32,020 bases of DNA from Burkholderiales bacterium (GCA_947462065.1 CANHNO010000016.1:1-32020); one strand, 5' to 3'; shown: positions 20,638 to 28,819, counted from the first letter of the stretch. Made by a program: numbers and translations. Notes: a model not told the origin generated them from the sequence alone.

Positions 20638-21648
20638 TCAGCCGCCGTGCGCGTGCAGCCAGCGCACCACTTGCTCGGGCATGGCTTGCAAGTGCCCGGG
20701 AAACGCTCCGCTGGCGAACCCGGCGTGCCCGCCGCGCGCCGGCTGCCACAGGGTCACATGGCGTCCGACCTCTTGTGGGCCTGGCAATGAAGCAGCCGGC
20801 ACGAAGGGATCGTTGCGCGCGTTGATCACCAAGGCCGGGATGCGGATCCGATGCAAATGCGGTTTGGCCGAGCCGCGATGCCAGTAGTCGTCGGTGCTGC
20901 GAAAGCCGTGCACCGGTGCGGTGTAGAGGTTGTCGAACTGGTACAGATCGCCAGCCGCCAGCATCTTGTCGCGGTCGAACAGGCCCGGATGGCTTTTCAG
21001 CTTCAGCAGCGTTTTCGGGCGGAGCGAACGCATGAACATTTGCGTGTAAACAAGGCGGTTGAAGCCACGACCGATCGCATGCCCGCCAGCGGCGAGATCG
21101 ATCGGTGATGACACCGCTGCCACCGCACTGACCGCGCCAGCGGCGGTCTCGCCGGCCTCTTCCGCCCAGCGTAACAAGGCATTGCCGCCAAGCGAGACTC
21201 CCACCGCCAGCCGGGGCCCGGCGTGCAGCGTGCGAAAGCGCTCTAGGATCCAGCCGACTTCTTCGAAATCGCCTGAGTGATAGGCGCGTGCGGTGAGGTT
21301 AGGCTCCCCGGAACAGCCACGGAAATGCGGCACTGCATACCGCCAGCCCAGTCGCTGCGCGACTCGCGCGTATGCACGTGCATAGTGACTGGACGACGAG
21401 CCTTCAAGGCCGTGGAAAAGGATCAGCAGGGGCGCTGCGGGATCGCTCGCGCTCGCCTCGGGTTCGAGCCAGTCGACATCTATGAAGTCGGCATCTGGCG
21501 TGGTCCAGCGCTCGCGCTGATAGGGCGGCTTGGCGCCATCGATGCGCTTGCACACCAGCGCCGGCCAGATCGACTGCAGGTTGCCGCCGATCGCGCCATC
21601 GCCCAGCAGCCATCCTGGCGAGGAGTGCCACAAGCCATCTGGAATCAA
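20638..21648 (-). CDS. alpha/beta hydrolase, YheT family
   Basis: This 336-residue protein belongs to the YheT/UPF0017 group of alpha/beta hydrolases, presumed esterases of undefined substrate. The oxyanion region is LFHGLEGSSSSHYARAY, the nucleophile Ser is in VGVSLGGNALLRW, the Asp lies in NARNDPFVP and the His in ARGGHAGFAS. The start codon is TTG at 21648. It overlaps the preceding gene's stop as TTGA, and no in-frame ATG is near, so translation is probably coupled to the SnoaL-like gene. The conserved NLQSIWPAL segment at residues 23-31 supports this start. Confidence 0.93.
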   Translation of the reverse strand: MIPDGLWHSSPGWLLGDGAIGGNLQSIWPALVCKRIDGAKPPYQRERWTTPDADFIDVDWLEPEASASDPAAPLLILFHGLEGSSSSHYARAYARVAQRLGWRYAVPHFRGCSGEPNLTARAYHSGDFEEVGWILERFRTLHAGPRLAVGVSLGGNALLRWAEEAGETAAGAVSAVAAVSSPIDLAAGGHAIGRGFNRLVYTQMFMRSLRPKTLLKLKSHPGLFDRDKMLAAGDLYQFDNLYTAPVHGFRSTDDYWHRGSAKPHLHRIRIPALVINARNDPFVPAASLPGPQEVGRHVTLWQPARGGHAGFASGAFPGHLQAMPEQVVRWLHAHGG

Positions 21649-22091
21649 TGCAGCACGGCGCTCGATTCGAGGACTTCCTGTGCTTCGCGTGCTGTGCCCG
21701 GACTGGCGTGGTGAGCGACGAGCCGCCAGCCCAGTGCAGTCTTCACGTACACATTTGTCGCGATGACCCAGGCCGATTGGCGGCCCTTGTCGGTGTGCAC
21801 CTGCACGCGTTCGAGCACGCTGTGCACCGCGCTGAAGTGAGAGTCGACGCGCCGGACTTTCTCTGGGTGGACATCAAGCGGACCCTTCGCGAAGATCCCT
21901 GCGAAGCTCTCCCGGATCACGCCCACGCCGATCAGGCGCGGACCACCGGGGTGCACGCAGTAGACGTCGTCTTCGTCGCTCCACACCGACATGAAGCGAT
22001 CCAGGTCGGCGTGCTGCATCGATTCATAAAACTGTTGCTCGGCCTCGTCAGGAGAGGACAGCGCCATCACGGGGGGGTTCGGAGAATTCAT
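21645..22091 (-). CDS. SnoaL-like / NTF2-fold protein
   Basis: This 148-residue protein of the nuclear transport factor 2 superfamily has landmarks FYESMQHADLDRFMSVWSDE, CVHPGGPRLIGVGVIRESF and WRLVAHHASP. The last block, with conserved histidines at the end of the barrel, is typical of the small family present in many proteobacteria. No enzymatic activity is established for it; the fold binds small hydrophobic ligands. The ATG at 22091 has a purine-rich AGGAAGGTGG region upstream. It is the first gene of a short operon with the YheT-type hydrolase and the conserved hypothetical. Confidence 0.88.
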   Translation of the reverse strand: MNSPNPPVMALSSPDEAEQQFYESMQHADLDRFMSVWSDEDDVYCVHPGGPRLIGVGVIRESFAGIFAKGPLDVHPEKVRRVDSHFSAVHSVLERVQVHTDKGRQSAWVIATNVYVKTALGWRLVAHHASPGTAREAQEVLESSAVLH

Positions 22092-22179
22092 TCCACCTTC
22101 CTCTTCAGCACGCGAGCTGAAAGATTCGAGCCAGCCAACCGATATTTCATTGTACGAAGCCTATAGGAGGCGCCCGCTC

Positions 22180-22431
22180 ATGCCCACCCTTTCCGCCGCC
22201 CGCACAGCCATCGTGACCCCCACCTTGGTCGATGTCGGCGTCCAGCCTGATCGCCCCCTGGGACTGTGGGCCATTCCCGGCAGTGGCGCGCCGACCGGCC
22301 CAGTGCTTCACGTCGGCAAGCTGGGGCTCCGAGTGGTGGCTCCCGGGGTGGGGCCTTCGGGGAGGAACACGCTGAAAGTCGAGCCCTCGCCCAGGGTGCT
22401 CTCGACGTCGAGGCGACCTGACATCAACTGA
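22180..22431 (+). CDS. possible small ORF, antisense to kinase 3' end
   Basis: This 83-codon frame starts with ATG nine bases after a strong AGGAGG and lies divergent from the SnoaL-like gene. The first 43 codons (MPTLSAARTAIVTPTLVDVG and onward) fall in otherwise empty sequence, but the rest is antisense to the last 124 bases of the histidine kinase gene. I recognise no family, signal peptide or membrane helix. The good ribosome site is the only positive evidence; the frame may equally be chance or a decayed gene. Confidence 0.25.
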   Translation: MPTLSAARTAIVTPTLVDVGVQPDRPLGLWAIPGSGAPTGPVLHVGKLGLRVVAPGVGPSGRNTLKVEPSPRVLSTSRRPDIN

Positions 22432-23870
22432 ATCAGGCCGCGCGTCACCGCCAGGCCGATCCCGGTACCCTCGATCGCGCTGTGACGGTGATCGAGTCGG
22501 TTGAACGGCTCGCCCAGCGTGGGCAACTGCGCTTGGGAGATTCCGACACCCGTGTCGATGACCTGCACGCGCACGCCGTCGGTCGCTGACTCTGCCAGCA
22601 CTCGCACGGTGCCTTCGGGTCGGTTGTACTTGATGGCGTTGCAGACCAGGTTGAGCACCACCTGACGCAATCGCGTCGCGTCGGCATGTACCGTCAGCGA
22701 CTCTCTGGCCTCGATCGGCAACAGGCGCACCGATGCAGCGTCAGCGAGCGGGTGCAGCATGTCCATGCATTCGGCCAGCAATGCCGGCAACTGCACTTCC
22801 GTGCAGTCGAGCGCAAGCTGTCCTGATTCGATGCGTGTGAGATCCAGTAACTCGCTGATCATCTGCAGCAGATGGTCGCCAGCTTCGTGGATCAGCGCCA
22901 CACGGCGGCGCTGGTTGGGCGACAGCGGGTCGCTTTCGTCAATCTGCAGCAGCTGCGCAAAGCCCATCACCGCGTTCAGCGGCGTGCGCAGCTCGTGGCT
23001 CATGTGCGACAGGAACTCGGTCTTGGCCCGATTGGCCGCCTGTGCCATCGCGGCCGATTGGCGAGCCAGCTGCAACTCATGCACTTCCGTGGAGTCTTCG
23101 AAGTAGCCGTACCACAGCACGCCGCCGTCACTTTCGCGCTGAGGCGTCGAGGTGCCGGTCATCCAGCGCAGCGCGCCGTCAGGGCGGCGCAGCCGGAAGT
23201 CGAAGCGCCATGGCGTGAGCGTGCGTGCCGACAGCTTCATCGCTGCGATGGTCGAGCCGTAGTGCTCGCGCTCGATCATCCGCAGCACCGCAGCCCCATC
23301 GCGCATCACCTCGCTGGCAGTCAGGCCCAGTACGTCGAAACAGCTTTCGCTGACGTAGCAGAACGCGCCGTCGCCGTCGCCGTTGTGGCGGTATTGGTAG
23401 ATCACGCCGGGCACATGGCGCGCTGTTTCGCTCAGCTGCGCCGCGATGGCCAGCGCACGGCTCTCGGCCTGATGGCGCTGAGTGACATCGACCAGCGTAC
23501 CGACCACGCGCAGAGGCTTTCCGTCGGTGCTCCACTCGACGATACGACCGCGTTCGGCGATCCATCGCCACTGGCCGTCCTTTGTCCGAGCGCGGTATTC
23601 GTGCTCGTAATAGGGCAGCTCGCCACGGGCATGGCGCAGGAAGTGCTCGTCGTTTTCTGCGCAGTCGTCCGGGTGTATCAGAAGGTTCCAGGCCTGCTGG
23701 GTCAGTCGACCTTCCTCCGGGCCATAGCCCAGCAGGTTCAGGTCAGAGTCAACACCCGAAAGCACATCGGTCTGCGGGTTCCATTCCCACACGGAGGTGC
23801 CAGCGCCGATCAACGCGGCGCGCACCAGGGTTTCGTAATCGCGCCTTGCAGGATCGCTGTCGCGGCTCAC
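22308..23870 (-). CDS. PAS-PAS sensor histidine kinase
   Basis: This 520-residue cytoplasmic kinase has two PAS domains (about 20-135 with WEWNPQTDVLSG and the PAC tail VVGTLVDVTQRHQAE; about 150-270 with YVSESCFDVLGL). A HisKA dimerisation domain follows, with phosphoacceptor His in FLSHMSHELRTPLNAV. The ATPase domain has N-box NLVCNAIKYN, G1 DTGVGIS and G2 GTGIGLA. No receiver domain or response regulator gene is adjacent, so the partner is unknown. The start codon is GTG at 23870 with only a weak purine stretch upstream. The protein ends with a short Pro/Thr/Ser-rich tail after the last ATPase strand. The signal sensed cannot be inferred. Confidence 0.93.
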   Translation of the reverse strand: MSRDSDPARRDYETLVRAALIGAGTSVWEWNPQTDVLSGVDSDLNLLGYGPEEGRLTQQAWNLLIHPDDCAENDEHFLRHARGELPYYEHEYRARTKDGQWRWIAERGRIVEWSTDGKPLRVVGTLVDVTQRHQAESRALAIAAQLSETARHVPGVIYQYRHNGDGDGAFCYVSESCFDVLGLTASEVMRDGAAVLRMIEREHYGSTIAAMKLSARTLTPWRFDFRLRRPDGALRWMTGTSTPQRESDGGVLWYGYFEDSTEVHELQLARQSAAMAQAANRAKTEFLSHMSHELRTPLNAVMGFAQLLQIDESDPLSPNQRRRVALIHEAGDHLLQMISELLDLTRIESGQLALDCTEVQLPALLAECMDMLHPLADAASVRLLPIEARESLTVHADATRLRQVVLNLVCNAIKYNRPEGTVRVLAESATDGVRVQVIDTGVGISQAQLPTLGEPFNRLDHRHSAIEGTGIGLAVTRGLIQLMSGRLDVESTLGEGSTFSVFLPEGPTPGATTRSPSLPT

Positions 23871-23913
23871 GGTGACCCTGACGGCCGCCGCCGTTGCTTG
23901 CCTCGGTGCGCTA

Positions 23914-24129
23914 TCAATGCGCGTGAATCTTTTCGCCCGCCTTCAGCGAGTAAACGGTGCCGCAATAAGGGCACTTTCCCGAGCCGGTGGTGACCACATC
24001 AATGAACACCTTCGGGTGATTGCTCCAGAGCGGCATCTTCGGGTTCGGGCAAGTGACCGCACCCGGCCCCTGCAGATCGTGCGCGGTGACTTCGATGGCG
24101 CTGGACGAGGTGGATGGCGCTGTGCTCAT
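23914..24129 (-). CDS. small zinc-finger (CHCC) protein
   Basis: This 71-residue protein carries a CHCC zinc site: Cys27, His38, Cys53 and Cys56 in TCPNPKMPLWSNHPKV and KCPYCGTVYSL. The fold is that of the zinc-finger domain of the mitochondrial complex I subunit NDUFS6; bacterial members are short, soluble and of undefined role. The gene lies 67 bases downstream of ilvE in the same direction, a pairing I recall from many betaproteobacteria, so the two are probably co-transcribed. Confidence 0.9.
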   Translation of the reverse strand: MSTAPSTSSSAIEVTAHDLQGPGAVTCPNPKMPLWSNHPKVFIDVVTTGSGKCPYCGTVYSLKAGEKIHAH

Positions 24130-24196
24130 GATCGGCTCCGTGGAGATGTGCGTGACGGGGGCTGGATCAGCGTATTGCGGTGGCTGGATACAGGCT

Positions 24197-25120
24197 TCAG
24201 ACCGGCGTCAGCCACTCGGCGTACTTCGGGTTGCGGCCGTTCACGATGTCGAAGAACGCAGACTGGATTTTCTCGGTGATCGGCCCGCGAGAACCTTGGC
24301 CGATCTCCAGCCGGTCCAGTTCACGGATTGGCGTCACCTCGGCGGCCGTGCCGGTGAAGAAAGCCTCGTCGGCGATGTAGATCTCGTCGCGGGTGATCCG
24401 CTTTTCGACGACCTTCAGCCCGAGGTCCGCGCAGATCGCGAAGATGGTGTTGCGGGTGATGCCGTTCAGCGCACCTGCCGACAGATCCGGCGTGTAGACC
24501 ACCCCGTTCTTGATGATGAACAGGTTCTCGCCGGCGCCTTCGCTGGCGAAGCCGCTCGCGTCGAGCAGCAGCGCCTCGTCGTAGCCGTCGTCGGTGGCTT
24601 CCATGTTGGCCAGGATCGAATTGGTGTAATTGCTCACCGCCTTCGCCTGGGTCATCGTGATGTTGACATGGTGACGCGTGTAGCTGCTGGTCTTCACGCG
24701 GATGCCGCGCTTCATGCCGTCTTCGCCGAGATAGGCGCCCCAGGTCCACGCGGCGACCATCAGGTGAATGGTGTTGCCCTTCGGGCTGACGCCGAGCTTC
24801 TTGTCGCCGATCCAGGTCAGTGGCCGGATGTAGCCGCTTTCCAGCTTGTTCTCGCGCACGACACGGCGCTGGGCCTCCATCACCTGATCGATGGAGAAAG
24901 GGATCTTCATCCGCAGGATCTTGGCGCTGTTGAACAGCCGCTCGGTGTGCTCGCGCAGCCGGAAGATCGCCGTGCCCTGCTCGGTCTTGTAGGCGCGCAC
25001 CCCTTCGAAGGCGCCACAACCATAGTGCAGCGTGTGCGACAGCACATGGATCTTGGCGTCGCGCCACTCCACCAGCTCGCCATCCATCCAGATCTTTCCG
25101 TCACGATCGGCCATCGACAT
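24197..25120 (-). CDS. ilvE: branched-chain amino acid aminotransferase
   Basis: IlvE catalyses the last step of leucine, isoleucine and valine synthesis, moving an amino group from glutamate to the 2-oxo acids with pyridoxal phosphate. The 307-residue protein has normal length. Landmarks are LSHTLHYGCGAFEGVRAY near the N-terminus, the cofactor lysine Lys160 in MTQAKAVSNY, SEGAGENLFI, and FFTGTAAEVTPI near the C-terminus, which binds cofactor phosphate. The start MSMADRDGK is accepted; an ATG two codons in is also possible. It is followed by the CHCC zinc-finger gene. The truncated radA fragment ends 96 bases upstream. Confidence 0.97.
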   Translation of the reverse strand: MSMADRDGKIWMDGELVEWRDAKIHVLSHTLHYGCGAFEGVRAYKTEQGTAIFRLREHTERLFNSAKILRMKIPFSIDQVMEAQRRVVRENKLESGYIRPLTWIGDKKLGVSPKGNTIHLMVAAWTWGAYLGEDGMKRGIRVKTSSYTRHHVNITMTQAKAVSNYTNSILANMEATDDGYDEALLLDASGFASEGAGENLFIIKNGVVYTPDLSAGALNGITRNTIFAICADLGLKVVEKRITRDEIYIADEAFFTGTAAEVTPIRELDRLEIGQGSRGPITEKIQSAFFDIVNGRNPKYAEWLTPV

Positions 25121-25215
25121 GGCGAGACTCCAAACTGTTCATTAGCCCATGATTTTAGGCGCCGACCTGGGGCAGTTCCGAGGCGTTGTCTGAATGGGAG
25201 CCTGCGGCGCGCTGG

Positions 25216-25449
25216 TCACAGGGTGCGCACCAGCGCGATCGCTTCCTTCAAGCGCTCCTGGCCTCGCGGTGCAGGTCGTACCTCGCCGGCCAGGCCGACC
25301 TCACCGAACGCAATGAACCCGCGTGGCAGTGGCTTGCCGCGCAGACTGCTCTGGATGGCCAGCATCACCGCCAGGTCGGCCGCTGGCTCCGCGATACGCA
25401 CGCCACCTACCGCGTTGACGAACACGTCCTGATCGTTGCAAGCGATGCC
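25216..25449 (-). pseudogene. truncated duplicate of the radA 3' region
   Basis: On the minus strand this reads as RadA residues from about DQDVFVNAVGGVRIAEPA to RGQERLKEA, almost identical to intact radA at 27418-28788. It then jumps to a different ending, IALVRTL and stop, where intact RadA has 34 further residues before IDMVRGL. An in-frame TGA lies a short way upstream of the similarity, and no start with a ribosome site exists, so it is not a functional gene. It lacks the zinc finger and ATPase core entirely. It marks one side of a 210-bp direct repeat that flanks the lipoprotein gene. The rest of 25121-25592 shows no gene. Confidence 0.9.
25240..25449 (-). repeat. direct repeat of radA sequence, copy 1
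   Basis: These 210 bases match 27544-27753 with four differences by eye (about 98% identity), in the same orientation and with no gaps. Similarity stops abruptly at both ends. The offset between copies is 2,304 bases and the lipoprotein gene lies between them. Confidence 0.95.
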
Positions 25450-25578
25450 CGATGGGCTGTCCGTAATCAGGCTTCAATTGCGGACAGGAACTGCCCGAGG
25501 CGGCGTAACCCGAGAGATCGCCACCAACCTGCATTCGCGGATTGGTGGACGGTCGCTCATTGCATGTAGCCCAGGACT

Positions 25579-25592
25579 CCCGGCGTGCCGGG
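25579..25592 (-). terminator. possible hairpin after the lipoprotein gene
   Basis: CCCGGC-GT-GCCGGG is a perfect six-base-pair hairpin lying directly after the stop codon of the choice-of-anchor lipoprotein gene on the minus strand. No T tract follows, so it is not a standard intrinsic terminator; it may stabilise the 3' end or be incidental. Confidence 0.3.
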
Positions 25593-27257
25593 TCAGTAGG
25601 TGGCGTCGACCTGCAAGATCGCGGTGGTGCCACTGATCTCGTGGCCCAGGATCACCAGCGGCTTGCCGTTGGGCGACTTGGCGGCCGGAATGAACAGCAC
25701 ACCCTCGGGGCCGAGCTCGCCGGTGTCGCTGGTGCGCAGGTTCAGGTAGGTCACAAAGTTGGGGGCCGTGGGGGTAGACACGTCGTAGGCCATCACGCCG
25801 CCGATCCGCTCCAGCCCGACAAAGGCGAAGGTCTTTTTGCCGATCTTGCCGACGGAAACGCCCTCCGGCTCCGGGCCCTTGTTCGCGCTGCGGCCGTCGA
25901 GCGTGTGGGTTTCGTGGTTGGCGTTGAAGAGCGCGTTGGGCAGCGTGGTGGTGCGCTGCTCGAACTGATCGCCAGAGTCCCATACCGGCATGATGTCGGA
26001 GTCCCAGATCGTGAATGAGCGGGCACCGAAGCTGTAGAGCTCGGTGCACTCCCCGGCCCCATTCTTGCCAGTGGTGCCGTCACCTGTGGGGTTGGCGGTG
26101 ACCCGCAGGCGGCCCAGGTTGGAGTCGAGGATGAGCGCGGACGCGTTGGGGAACACCGTCGGGTCCAGGCCGGCCGCGCAGTGTGTACGCACGCGCGTTT
26201 CGTCGCTGTAGCCGGGCCAGTCGGCGCGGGCCTCGCCTTCGTTGGCGGTCACCAGGTAGGTCTTGCCGTCGATGGTGAAGCGGGAAATCGCGTCGGGCTG
26301 GTACATGCCGCGCACCGGGTAGTTGGCGATCTTGATCGACGGCGTGCCGCTGTTGGTGTCGGTGCCGCCGTCCTCGTCGCTGGCATCCAGGCCGTTGCCG
26401 GCCAGGTTGTGGTCCTTGGTGCCCAGGGGCTTGACAGACAGCACCGTCGCTGCCGCGATGTCGACGACGGCGATGGCGTTGTTCTCCTGCAGCGTAACGT
26501 AGGCGATGGCGCTGTTCTCGCTGACCGCGATGTACTCTGGCTCGAAGTCCTGAGCGGCGTTGGCGCCCGGGCCGAAGATGCGCACGCCCAGCGCGCGCAA
26601 TGCGGCTTCCTGGCCGATGAAGGCCTTGAAGTCGGCTGTCGCGACGGTGGGGTTGGTGCCGCCGTTGACGGTGATGATGCTGACAGAGCCTTCGGGATCG
26701 ACGGATTCGGCTTCGCCGTAGCTGTTGGGCTCGCCTTCGTTGGCCACGATCACCTTGCTGCCGTCGGGCGTGAAGGTCAGCATGTCGGGCTGCGAGCCGA
26801 CGGTGACGTGGCCAAGCAGGCTCAGATTGCTGGCGTTGTAGAAGGCCACAGTGCCGGGGTCGGTCTTGGGAGATGCCTGAATCGCCACAGCAATCAGGCC
26901 GTTGTAGGTCGACACGCTGTTGACGGTGTCGCCGAAGACCCCCACATTGATCGTGCCCACCAGCGCCGGCTGGGTCGGGTCGGCCAGATTCAGCACATCG
27001 ACGGTGCCGATGGCGCCGTTGACGACAAACAATCGCTTGGTAGTGGCGTCGTAGGCCGTGATTTCAGCCGCGGCCGGGGCGCCGCCGTTGTAGCCGCCGA
27101 TGCGGCTGAGGGTGAAGCTCACGGGAGTCGGCTCCTCGGGCGTACCGCCGCCGCCGCCGCATCCGGTCAGGACGGCGACGGACAACACACCGGCACTGAG
27201 CAGCGCCAGCGGCAGACGACAGAGGGAGGGATTGCGACGGGTGGCCGAACGGTACAT
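25593..27257 (-). CDS. choice-of-anchor I family lipoprotein (beta-propeller)
   Basis: This exported protein of 554 residues has a lipoprotein signal peptide: basic start MYRSATRRNPS, a hydrophobic core and lipobox LTGC followed by a run of Gly. The mature part has the repeated propeller pattern of the choice-of-anchor I family: RLFVVNGAIGTVDVLNLADP, DGSKVIVANEGEPNSYGEAE, AYVTLQENNAIAVVDI, YLVTANEGEARADWPGY and GPEPEGVSVG. Members often occur with phosphatase or nuclease domains, but none is visible here, so enzyme activity is uncertain. The start at 27257 has AGGAG upstream. The gene lies between the two radA repeats and has an AT-rich upstream region with a possible Pho box, both consistent with acquisition. 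Confidence 0.88.
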   Translation of the reverse strand: MYRSATRRNPSLCRLPLALLSAGVLSVAVLTGCGGGGGTPEEPTPVSFTLSRIGGYNGGAPAAAEITAYDATTKRLFVVNGAIGTVDVLNLADPTQPALVGTINVGVFGDTVNSVSTYNGLIAVAIQASPKTDPGTVAFYNASNLSLLGHVTVGSQPDMLTFTPDGSKVIVANEGEPNSYGEAESVDPEGSVSIITVNGGTNPTVATADFKAFIGQEAALRALGVRIFGPGANAAQDFEPEYIAVSENSAIAYVTLQENNAIAVVDIAAATVLSVKPLGTKDHNLAGNGLDASDEDGGTDTNSGTPSIKIANYPVRGMYQPDAISRFTIDGKTYLVTANEGEARADWPGYSDETRVRTHCAAGLDPTVFPNASALILDSNLGRLRVTANPTGDGTTGKNGAGECTELYSFGARSFTIWDSDIMPVWDSGDQFEQRTTTLPNALFNANHETHTLDGRSANKGPEPEGVSVGKIGKKTFAFVGLERIGGVMAYDVSTPTAPNFVTYLNLRTSDTGELGPEGVLFIPAAKSPNGKPLVILGHEISGTTAILQVDATY

Positions 27258-27307
27258 CGGTGGGGCTCCTGTTGAAAACCGAAACCCTTTGACTTTGACA
27301 ATATTTT

Positions 27308-27325
27308 GTGAAAACTGAGTGAAAA
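27308..27325 (-). promoter_or_regulatory. possible Pho-box-like direct repeat
   Basis: On the minus strand TTTTCAC-TCAG-TTTTCAC is an exact 7-base direct repeat at 11-base spacing, the geometry of a PhoB box (consensus CTGTCAT-N4-CTGTCAC). Each half matches about five of seven positions. It lies about 50 bases before the lipoprotein start in a markedly AT-rich stretch (27270-27360) unlike the rest of the window. Confidence 0.35.
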
Positions 27326-27417
27326 AAGAAAACCTCGAATATTGAGAAGATATGGGGAAACTTGAGCAGTTTGTGTCGGGTCGGCCCGATGCTCGGGCCC
27401 GGCTGCGCACGCAGCGT

Positions 27418-28788
27418 CTACAGACCCCGCACCATGTCGATGGCCTGTTCGATTCGCTCCACCGCATGGATCGTCAGCCCCTCGATGGGCTTCTTTGGCG
27501 CATTGGCCTTGGGCACCACGGCCACGCTGAAGCCCAGCTTCGCCGCTTCCTTCAAGCGCTCCTGGCCTCGCGGTGCAGGCCGCACCTCGCCGGCCAGGCC
27601 GACCTCACCGAACGCAATGAACCCGCGTGGCAGTGGCTTGCCGCGCAGACTGCTCTGGATGGCCAGCATCACCGCCAGGTCGGCCGCTGGCTCCGCGATA
27701 CGCACGCCACCCACCGCGTTGACGAACACGTCCTGGTCGTTGCAAGCGATGCCGGCGTGGCGGTGCAGCACCGCCAGCATCATCGCCAGCCGGTCCCGGT
27801 CCAGCCCGACGCTGAGCCGGCGCGGGCTGGGGCCCCCGCTGTCAACCAGTGCCTGAATCTCCACCAGCAACGGTCGCGTACCTTCCAGCGTGACCAGCAC
27901 GCAGGAGCCCGCCACCGGATCGCCGTGTGTGGACAAAAAGATCGCGCTGGGATTCGCCACGCCCTTCAGGCCGCGCTCGGTCATCGCGAACACGCCGATC
28001 TCGTTGACGGCGCCGAAGCGGTTCTTGATGGCGCGCACCAGCCGGAAGCTGCTGTGGGTGTCACCTTCGAAATAGAGCACCGTATCCACGATGTGCTCCA
28101 GGACGCGCGGCCCGGCCAGCGCGCCTTCCTTCGTCACGTGGCCGACCAGCACGATGGTGGTCCCGCTCGATTTCGCGATGCGCGTCAGCTGCGCCGCGCA
28201 TTCGCGCACCTGCGCAACGGAGCCCGGCGCTGAAGTCAACTGGTCGCTGTAGACCGTCTGGATCGAATCGACCACGCACACCACGGGCTGCTCTGCGGCG
28301 ATGGTGGCGGCGATCTTCTCCAGCTGGATCTCGGCAATGACCCGCACCCGCGAGCCGCCCTGCGCCTCACCCAGACCCAGCCGCCGCGAGCGAAGGGCGA
28401 CTTGCGCACCCGACTCCTCGCCCGTCACGTACAGCGCGCGCACGTTGCGCGACAGCGCGTCCAGCGCCTGCAGCAACAGCGTCGACTTGCCGATCCCCGG
28501 ATCGCCGCCGATCAGCACCACGCCACCGGCGACGATGCCGCCGCCGAGCACGCGATCGAGCTCGTCGATGCCGGTGGGCAGCCGGTCGACGTCCGAAGCC
28601 TCGATGTCGCCCAGTGTGGCCACCGGCAGCGCTCCGGCCAGCGACTGGTAGCGGTGCTTCGGCCCGGCGCTTTCAGCGACCGACTCGACCAGTGTGTTCC
28701 ACGCCTCGCAGGACGGGCACTTGCCCAGCCACTTCGGACTGGTGCCGCCGCATTCGGTGCAGGTGTACAGCGATTTGGGTTTGCTCAC
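27418..28788 (-). CDS. radA: DNA repair protein RadA (Sms)
   Basis: RadA is a RecA-like hexameric branch-migration motor in homologous recombination. The 456-residue protein is complete. It has an N-terminal C4 zinc finger (C10, C13, C24, C27), Walker A GGDPGIGKST (94-103), Walker B VCVVDS, the RadA-specific KNRFG (255-259) and a C-terminal Lon-protease-like domain (about 280-456). Residues from about 346 to 415 are duplicated in the fragment at 25216-25449. The gene follows arfB by about 31 bases in the same direction. The 160 bases after it hold the AT-rich promoter of the lipoprotein gene and no terminator. Confidence 0.98.
   Translation of the reverse strand: MSKPKSLYTCTECGGTSPKWLGKCPSCEAWNTLVESVAESAGPKHRYQSLAGALPVATLGDIEASDVDRLPTGIDELDRVLGGGIVAGGVVLIGGDPGIGKSTLLLQALDALSRNVRALYVTGEESGAQVALRSRRLGLGEAQGGSRVRVIAEIQLEKIAATIAAEQPVVCVVDSIQTVYSDQLTSAPGSVAQVRECAAQLTRIAKSSGTTIVLVGHVTKEGALAGPRVLEHIVDTVLYFEGDTHSSFRLVRAIKNRFGAVNEIGVFAMTERGLKGVANPSAIFLSTHGDPVAGSCVLVTLEGTRPLLVEIQALVDSGGPSPRRLSVGLDRDRLAMMLAVLHRHAGIACNDQDVFVNAVGGVRIAEPAADLAVMLAIQSSLRGKPLPRGFIAFGEVGLAGEVRPAPRGQERLKEAAKLGFSVAVVPKANAPKKPIEGLTIHAVERIEQAIDMVRGL
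27544..27753 (-). repeat. direct repeat of radA sequence, copy 2 (inside intact radA)
   Basis: This is the counterpart of 25240-25449, lying wholly within the coding sequence of the Lon-like domain of radA. The four differences from copy 1 leave the reading frame intact in both copies. The remaining 126 bases of the intact radA 3' end lie outside the repeat and are not present in copy 1. Confidence 0.95.
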
Positions 28789-28819
28789 CCGAAGACTGTA
28801 GCCGGCCCTTGGGCGTGTA

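Noticed and set aside
25450-25592. Insertion-sequence remnant or attachment site at the junction beside the radA fragment
   Set aside because: A seven-base inverted repeat (CTGTCCG/CGGACAG) is present, but there is no transposase or integrase similarity and no target duplication could be identified.
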